Below, in pieces: positions 59,097 through 64,000 of a stretch of 64,000 nt of DNA. How positions within the stretch are numbered: the stretch's first letter is position 1; every line of letters begins with the position of its first letter. Source of the DNA: Azorinus chamasolen (Eukaryota; Mollusca; Bivalvia; Cardiida; Solecurtidae). The translations under genes were made by a program, and so were the position numbers. Location of the stretch: contig OY755244.1 in the NCBI GenBank assembly GCA_963576725.1, positions 36,000,609 through 36,064,608 on the forward strand, in the 5' to 3' direction. The notes beneath the pieces were generated by a model. The model made no database searches. It was not told the DNA's origin and saw nothing but the letters and a program-made list of their open reading frames with translations.

Positions 59097-59342
59097 AAGC
59101 AGTCCGTCATAACATTATACCAGTCCACTGTACCAGTCAACTTCCTTTGAGTCTAGCCTACTAGCTTCTCTTACTTACCTCATGTGCAACAAGTCTGAGC
59201 ATGACAACTTACTTGAGCTATTTCAAAATTGCATGGTACCAATAGGAATCCAGCCTAAAAGAATTGTTTGCAACCAGTCATATGAAGACAGAATGCCAAT
59301 CCAGTACATCATGACATTGTACGAGTCAGCTTCATGATTAGC
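59097..59342 (+). other. Probable 3' UTR made of diverged tandem copies of the terminal exon
   Basis: After the stop, 59149-59218 repeats 59033-59100 with substitutions (AACCTCATTTGCAACCAGTC against TACCTCATGTGCAACAAGTC), and 59248-59340 is a weaker third copy. No AATAAA is seen before the next MITE at 59343. The transcript end is not identified. Confidence 0.5.
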
Positions 59343-59737
59343 TTAACCCTTTACTCCGTAAATGTGCCTTTCTATGCCTTTACAAACAGAGTTGACCCAG
59401 ATCTGATGGCTCCTGTAGGAGCTGACTGATCAGGGTTTGCTCTGTTTGCTTATGGAATAGAGATCAGTATCCATGCTTATAAAACCTTTTAGTTGAGTCT
59501 GAGTTCGTTCTCAAGTTTTTGATTGGTCAGATTTGAGCCTTTGGCTCAAATCTGACCAATCAAAAGCTTGAGAACAAACTCAAACTCAACTAAAAAGCTT
59601 TATAAGCATGGGCCTGGATTCTACAGTTTCTCCAATGGCAAACAATCCCATGTTAGAGAGCTGTTTTAATAATTCATCTAATTAATATTGATGATATCAT
59701 TATTTCTTACATTAATATTCATGGAGTAAAGGGTTGA
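59343..59737 (+). mobile_element. B-type MITE interrupted by a G-type hairpin
   Basis: TTAACCCTTTACTCCGTAAA ... TATGGAATAGAGATCA, insertion ~59468-59613, then GGATTCTACAGTTTCTCCAA ... GGAGTAAAGGGTTGA. Confidence 0.72.
59468..59613. mobile_element. G-type long hairpin, copy 2
   Basis: TATCCATGCTTATAAAACCT pairs with the arm ending TTTATAAGCATGGGCC; loop TTTGAGCCTTTGGCTCAAA as in 19717-19894, without the internal duplication. Confidence 0.75.
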
Positions 59738-59899
59738 CAAAGAAACGTCTGTTCAAATAGTAAAAAAAAAAATCACAAGAAATGTATAGAACCACAAACC
59801 TACACTCCATCCTTTTATTGGTAAATTTTTGATTATCAGAATTTTGTCCAATAAGTCATCATACAAGTCAGAACAGAGATTCTTACAAGTTTGATGAGA

Positions 59900-60133
59900 C
59901 CATAAAGGTTTAACTGATTTAATCTATGATTATTCATATAAGAAATAATGGCCTCATGAACAAAAATTAGCTTATTTTTTATAATGACATGAACAAAATA
60001 ATGTTTGACATTGGCAGGAACTGTTATTTTATAAGCAAACAGCTCTGCACTGATCAGATGGTTTGAACATGGGCCCTCTGATCTGGGTCTACTCTATTTG
60101 CAAAGGTATCATATTAATGGAGTAAAGGTTTAA
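59900..60133 (-). mobile_element. B-type MITE, decayed
   Basis: GATTATTCATATAAGAAATA ... GGAGTAAAGGTTTAA; hairpin tip lost. Right TTAA shared with the next element. Confidence 0.5.
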
Positions 60134-60358
60134 CCCTTTACTCCATAGATACACCTTTCTACGCCTCTGTAATAACCACTTCTTGAAACCATTGTGATAA
60201 ATAGAGCATTTGCTCCTATAGGAGCAAATGCTCTATTTATCACAATGATTTCAAACTACAAAATTCTTAAATTTTACTTTTCTCTAGTAAATGCTCCTGT
60301 TTGGTAGATTCATTTAAAGAGGTTGGGTCTAAAAATAGCCTATGGAGTAAAGGTTTAA
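60130..60358. mobile_element. A-type TTAA MITE
   Basis: TTAACCCTTTACTCCATAGA to GGAGTAAAGGTTTAA; perfect GCTCCTATAGGAGC palindrome. Confidence 0.8.
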
Positions 60359-60815
60359 ACTATAAAAACCATTTACTTAGTAGTTAAATGAGTAGGAAAA
60401 TATATTTTGATTAGCTAGGTGCAATATGAATGTGATCATATATTTATATTCATTATAAAATGAAATGTTAATATTGTTAATTAACATAGAGCAAACAAGG
60501 TATTAATGAAAATTCAATGCAATGGTGAAGTCAGAAATGGTAAAACCGAGCATGCATTAAAAAAAAAAAGAAACAAAAAGAATTGGCATACCATCCCTAA
60601 TAAATGCCACCACTTTAATAATTTAATAAACACCCCCTTTAATAAACACCCGCTTATATAACAGCCATTAAATAAAGGAGTATAGGTTTTTCAAACTACA
60701 GATGACAGCTTAATGCAAATTGAGAGCAATGCAGAAAGAAGTTCCCCTATGAGTTTTTGCAGTGCTTTAATTCTGCATTGAGCAACCACCTGTGTACAAA
60801 ATGCAAGCAGCTCCC
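60359..60815. mobile_element. Unique sequence, then E-type remnant
   Basis: From about 60640 ACACCCGCTTATATAACAGC, GATGACAGCTTAATGCAAAT and GCATTGAGCAACCACCTGTG mark a decayed E element. Nothing else recognised. Confidence 0.45.
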
Positions 60816-61050
60816 TTAACCCTTTCCTCCATAAATACACCTTTTTACGCCTTTGTAATAGTCACTTCTTGAAACTATGGTGATAAATAGAGCATTAATT
60901 TTGCTCCATAGGAGAAAATGCTCTTTATTTATCACAATGGTTTCAATACTACAAAATTCTAAAATTTTCCTTTTTGCTAGTTAATGCCCCTTTTTGGTAG
61001 ATTAATTCAAAGTGGTTGGATCTAAAAATAGCCTATGAGGGAATAGTTAA
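60816..61050. mobile_element. A-type TTAA MITE
   Basis: TTAACCCTTTCCTCCATAAA to GAGGGAATAGTTAA; apex altered by small insertions. Confidence 0.76.
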
Positions 61051-61282
61051 CCCTTTCCCTGCTGAATATTCATGTAAGAAATATTAACATCATGAGTGTT
61101 TATTAGCTGAATTTATATAACGGAAGTTTTGGCATTGGTAGAAATTGTTGAGTCAGATCTATTATAATTTCATTAGCAAACAGAGCAGGCCCTGTTCAGG
61201 CAGCTCCTACAGGAGCCATCTTATCTAGGTCTACTATGTTTGCAAAGGTGCAAAATAAAGTGTTTATGAGGGAAAGGGTTGA
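61047..61282 (-). mobile_element. B-type MITE chained to the A element
   Basis: TTAACCCTTTCCCTGCTGAA to GAGGGAAAGGGTTGA, apex AGCTCCTACAGGAGCC. Confidence 0.7.
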
Positions 61283-61404
61283 TAAATGTAACGCCCCTGG
61301 AGCTTTTATTAGAGGGAATACAGTAATAGTTATACATATTACTTTTATCTATCAATCATATTTGGAGTATAATCACTGATATTCTAAAGGACTGGATTTT
61401 AAGT

Positions 61405-61635
61405 TTAACCCATTCCTGCATATTGATGCCTTTTGACGCTTCTGTAAAAGTCACTTTGTGATACCATTGTGATAAACAGTGCATTTGCTCCATAGGAGCA
61501 AATGCTCTATTTATCACAATGGTTTCAAAACTACACAGTTCTGAAAATTTCCTTTTCTCTAGTAAATGTTCCTTTTCGGTAGATTTAATCAAAGAAGTTG
61601 GAATGTAAAAAATAGCCTATGCGGGAATGAGTTAA
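61405..61635. mobile_element. A-type TTAA MITE
   Basis: TTAACCCATTCCTGCATATT to GCGGGAATGAGTTAA, apex GCTCCATAGGAGC. Confidence 0.78.
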
Positions 61636-61969
61636 GCAAAAGGTTGCTTTAAAAGAGAAACGCATTCATCATGTTAGTTTTATCTTTGTTCCATGATTTT
61701 ATATGATCTAGAGGGAGATAACTCTTAATACCCTATAGTATATGAAAGGTTATTCCCCTTCTTTTGCAAAACGTTCTTTGTACATAGCCACTGAGCTCAG
61801 AGCACAATATCACATTGTGTAAAATGGTTTGTAGTTGTGCACTTTCAAATTGTCTTTACCATTTAGATGGCAAAAACTTCTATGTCTGCTATATTCCTGA
61901 TAATGCTACTTTTATCAGATCTGTGTTAGAAGCTGCAAGCAGGGTATAAAGCTATGTTTTTTCAAGTTA
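61636..61969. other. Apparently unique intergenic sequence
   Basis: No element, RNA gene or credible exon seen. Confidence 0.35.
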
Positions 61970-62270
61970 CCCCATTTTGTGATAGATAAGCCTATTGGTG
62001 TCTTATGCAAATAGAGTACACCTAGATCAGACAGCTTTTAGAGGAGCCATCTGATCAGAGTGGACTCTTTTTGATTGTGGAATTATTTAGATCTGATGGT
62101 TTCTGTCAAGTTAAAAAAAAATCTGTATTAGGTAAAGGGTTAACCCTTTCCATCATGCAAACTTTTTTTCCACACCTTTGCAAACATAGTAGACCCATAT
62201 AAGATGATTCCTGTAAGTCTACTCTGTTTGAAAAGGCAAGAAAAAGCATTTGTATGAGGGAAAGGGTTAA
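61970..62270. mobile_element. B-type remnant chained to a 131-bp mini-MITE
   Basis: 62140-62270 runs TTAACCCTTTCCATCATGCA to GAGGGAAAGGGTTAA with stem CTTTGCAAACATAGTAGACC; the usual long non-palindromic side is absent, leaving a nearly symmetric element. Confidence 0.65.
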
Positions 62271-62489
62271 AACTACTCATTGTTCACAGTATAGTGTCTA
62301 TTCTAGTTTGCCAAAATAGTTTGAATACAGGGTTGTGGGAATCAGTATTGTGTTTATGCCCCTGCCGAAACTGTGTTTTTGAGCAGTGGTATAGGCATCA
62401 CCATTTCTTGTCTGTCTTGTCCAGTCCCCTTACAGAGAAACCTGCTATTTAGGTTAAAGGTTTTATGTTGATTCTTTGTTGTATAATCA

Positions 62490-62800
62490 TTAACCCTTTC
62501 GTTCATAAAAAGGCCTTTTCACACATCTGCAAACAGAGGAGATCCAGATCAGATGGCTCTTATAGGAGCTGTCTGATCAGGGTCTGCTCTGTTTGCTAAT
62601 GGAATTTGACAGATCTGTTTTCCTTATTATTAGATTCTAAAATGGCTACAATGCTCCACCTTCCATATTTCATTATAGCTATTAGTTAAAAGGGAGTAGT
62701 TGATCTATATCATTTCATTAGCAAACAGAGCAGACTCTGATCTGAGTCTACTCTGTTTGCAAAGGCATAAAAAGGGGTTTATATGAAGGAAATGGTTAAA
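62490..62800 (+). mobile_element. C-type MITE and C-type fragment
   Basis: TTAACCCTTTCGTTCATAAA, apex GGCTCTTATAGGAGCT, to TATTTCATTATAGCTATTAG; then a tip-deleted stem GCAGACTCTGATCTGAGTCT and GGAAATGGTTAA. Confidence 0.6.
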
Positions 62801-62863
62801 GGTCTGCAAATTGGGATAATATAATGAGTAATTTGGAACCTTATGATCCCCACTGTTTGTTCT

Positions 62864-63359
62864 TTGACCCTTTAACTCATGAATATTTATACAGAAATAA
62901 AGAAGTTATGAAGATTAACCCTTCGCTTGCTATTCACGTCAATATACCTACCTGTAAATAGTGAAGACCCAGATGAGACAGCTCCTGCAGGAGCTGTCTC
63001 ATCAGGGTCTGCACTATTTACAAGTTGATTGTGCAACCAGTGCACTCCACAGCAGTGATTGCACAGCGAAATACTTGTACACAGTGAAGATATATGTAAT
63101 TATACAACAGGACATGGGTAAAGAAGAAGAAATGTATTTTCAAATTCAGCAAGCGAAGGGTTAATAAACTGAATTTTTATATTGTCAATATGAACAAGTG
63201 TTTGTTTCATCCATGAAAGATACAATAGACACAGTTCTATATAATTCCATAAGCAAACAGCATAAATCCTAATTATTCAATTCCAACAGGAGCCATCTGA
63301 TCTGGGTCAGCTCTGTTTTTAAAGGCATGAAAAAGAGTTTATATGGGGGAAAGGATTAA
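62864..63359 (-). mobile_element. B-type MITE interrupted by a D-type MITE
   Basis: TTGACCCTTTAACTCATGAA ... GAAGTTATGAAGA, insertion 62915-63164, then TAAACTGAATTTTTATATTG ... GGGGAAAGGATTAA. Confidence 0.73.
62915..63164 (+). mobile_element. D-type TTAA MITE, copy 5, nested
   Basis: TTAACCCTTCGCTTGCTATT to GCGAAGGGTTAA, again exactly 250 bp. Confidence 0.87.
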
Positions 63360-63363
63360 GAAA

Positions 63364-63576
63364 TTAACCCTGTACTCCATAATACACCTTTCTACGCCTT
63401 TGCAAACAGAGCAGACCCAGTGTCTGATCTGTTTGCTTATGAAATAATATAGGAATGACTGTATAGTTTCTGCCATGGCCAAAATTTCCTGTATTCATAT
63501 ATCATTATAAAGAATATCAAATTAATAGTCATGATGTCATTATTTCTTACATAAGTATTCATGAAGTAAAAGGTGA
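63364..63576 (+). mobile_element. B-type MITE
   Basis: TTAACCCTGTACTCCATAAT ... GAAGTAAAAGGTGAA; hairpin tip deleted (GCAGACCCAGTGTCTGATC). Confidence 0.63.
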
Positions 63577-63801
63577 ACGGGTTTTTCAGATAATTGTATA
63601 CTGTTACAGTGAGATGTTGATACTGCAAGTAAGGGTATTGCTCCCAGTGATGTCTCAGCTTTTTCAGGATTTCAAATGCACTGCCTATAATTATCTTAAT
63701 TGCCTTAAGTATTTGGACACCCAGTCTCCCCCAATCCACTTGTTTGTATAGCTGAATGATTCATTTAGGTTAACATTTTGATAAATCTTTTACTGCATAT
63801 A

Positions 63802-64000
63802 CAGTAAAATCCCGCTAATGAGACCACCTAAAAGAGGTATAATTCTGGGTGCTAGATGCAGGTGGTAGCTTAATGCAGGACAAAAGCAATGCAGAAAGCT
63901 CCAAGAGCTTTCTGTGTTACTTTTGTCCTGCATTAAGCAACCACCTGCTGATTAAGAAACCCATATTTATTCATTAAGTGGTCGCATTAGAGGGGTTCTA
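63802..64000. mobile_element. E-type MITE cut by the window end
   Basis: CAGTAAAATCCCGCTAATGA, core GCAGGTGGTAGCTTAATGCA, tip GAAAGCTCCAAGAGCTTTC, ending AGAGGGGTTCTA at the edge. TA at the left. Confidence 0.73.

Noticed and set aside
2751..61592. Recurrent 60-100-codon frames with similar peptides (such as NKSTEKEHLLEKRKILELCS and NSADPDETAPAGAVSSG)
   Set aside because: They are read-through of A, B and D MITEs in both orientations; they recur wherever the repeat does, have no splice or start context, and are broken by the repeat's indels.

Overview
The window is eukaryotic, AT-rich, intron-dominated DNA. Its short-interspersed repeats (hairpin MITEs with GCAAACAG...GACCC stems, AGCTCACC...CTCTTGTTT elements, GTCC/GTCT microsatellite-cored repeats) are of kinds I associate with bivalve molluscs, most likely a heterodont clam or dreissenid mussel. 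That taxon call rests on recalled repeat style, not on a search.

Only one protein-coding gene is supported, on the + strand. The window opens on the last bases of one of its exons (1-4, followed by a consensus donor), and fifteen more exons follow up to a stop codon at 59094-59096. Almost every junction has GT-AG sites and matching codon phase, giving a reading frame of about 1,200 codons. The order is: a tryptophan- and glycine-containing module (exons 3211, 5208, 5972); one very large low-complexity Ser/Lys/Asp/Glu exon (13053-14618); a helical linker; and a conserved C-terminal half with a Cys-x-Cys stretch and an acidic DLELDEF motif. The module order resembles the vertebrate C3orf20/ERICH6 (FAM194-domain) family; this is family recollection and is moderately confident. 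No function is established for it.

The introns (0.5 to 12.5 kb) are packed almost wall to wall with non-autonomous, palindromic DNA transposons. The most abundant families (named A, B, C, D and J here) begin TTAACCCTT and end AAGGGTTAA, as expected for piggyBac-type TTAA insertion. A second group (E, F) has CAGTAAAACC or CAGTGCTCCC inverted ends flanked by TA, as in pogo/Tc1-like elements. Further families (G, H, K), a GTCAGGG-rich element with a TATAG duplication, and microsatellite-bearing elements fill the rest. No transposase gene is visible. At least ten nested insertions and many pairs or chains sharing one TTAA allow relative dating.

Region by region: 1-13052, N-proximal exons in MITE-rich introns, with a 0.6-kb tandem array (4136-4771) and a 1.9-kb inverted-repeat-bounded composite (7264-9153); 13053-22342, the large exon and four linker/C-terminal exons; 22343-38792, four C-terminal exons amid microsatellites and nested MITEs; 38793-59096, the last exons separated by long introns; 59097-64000, 3' UTR and intergenic repeats. 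The most unusual signal is a hairpin tip, GCTCCT-NN-AGGAGC, shared by MITE families that otherwise differ in termini and target site.
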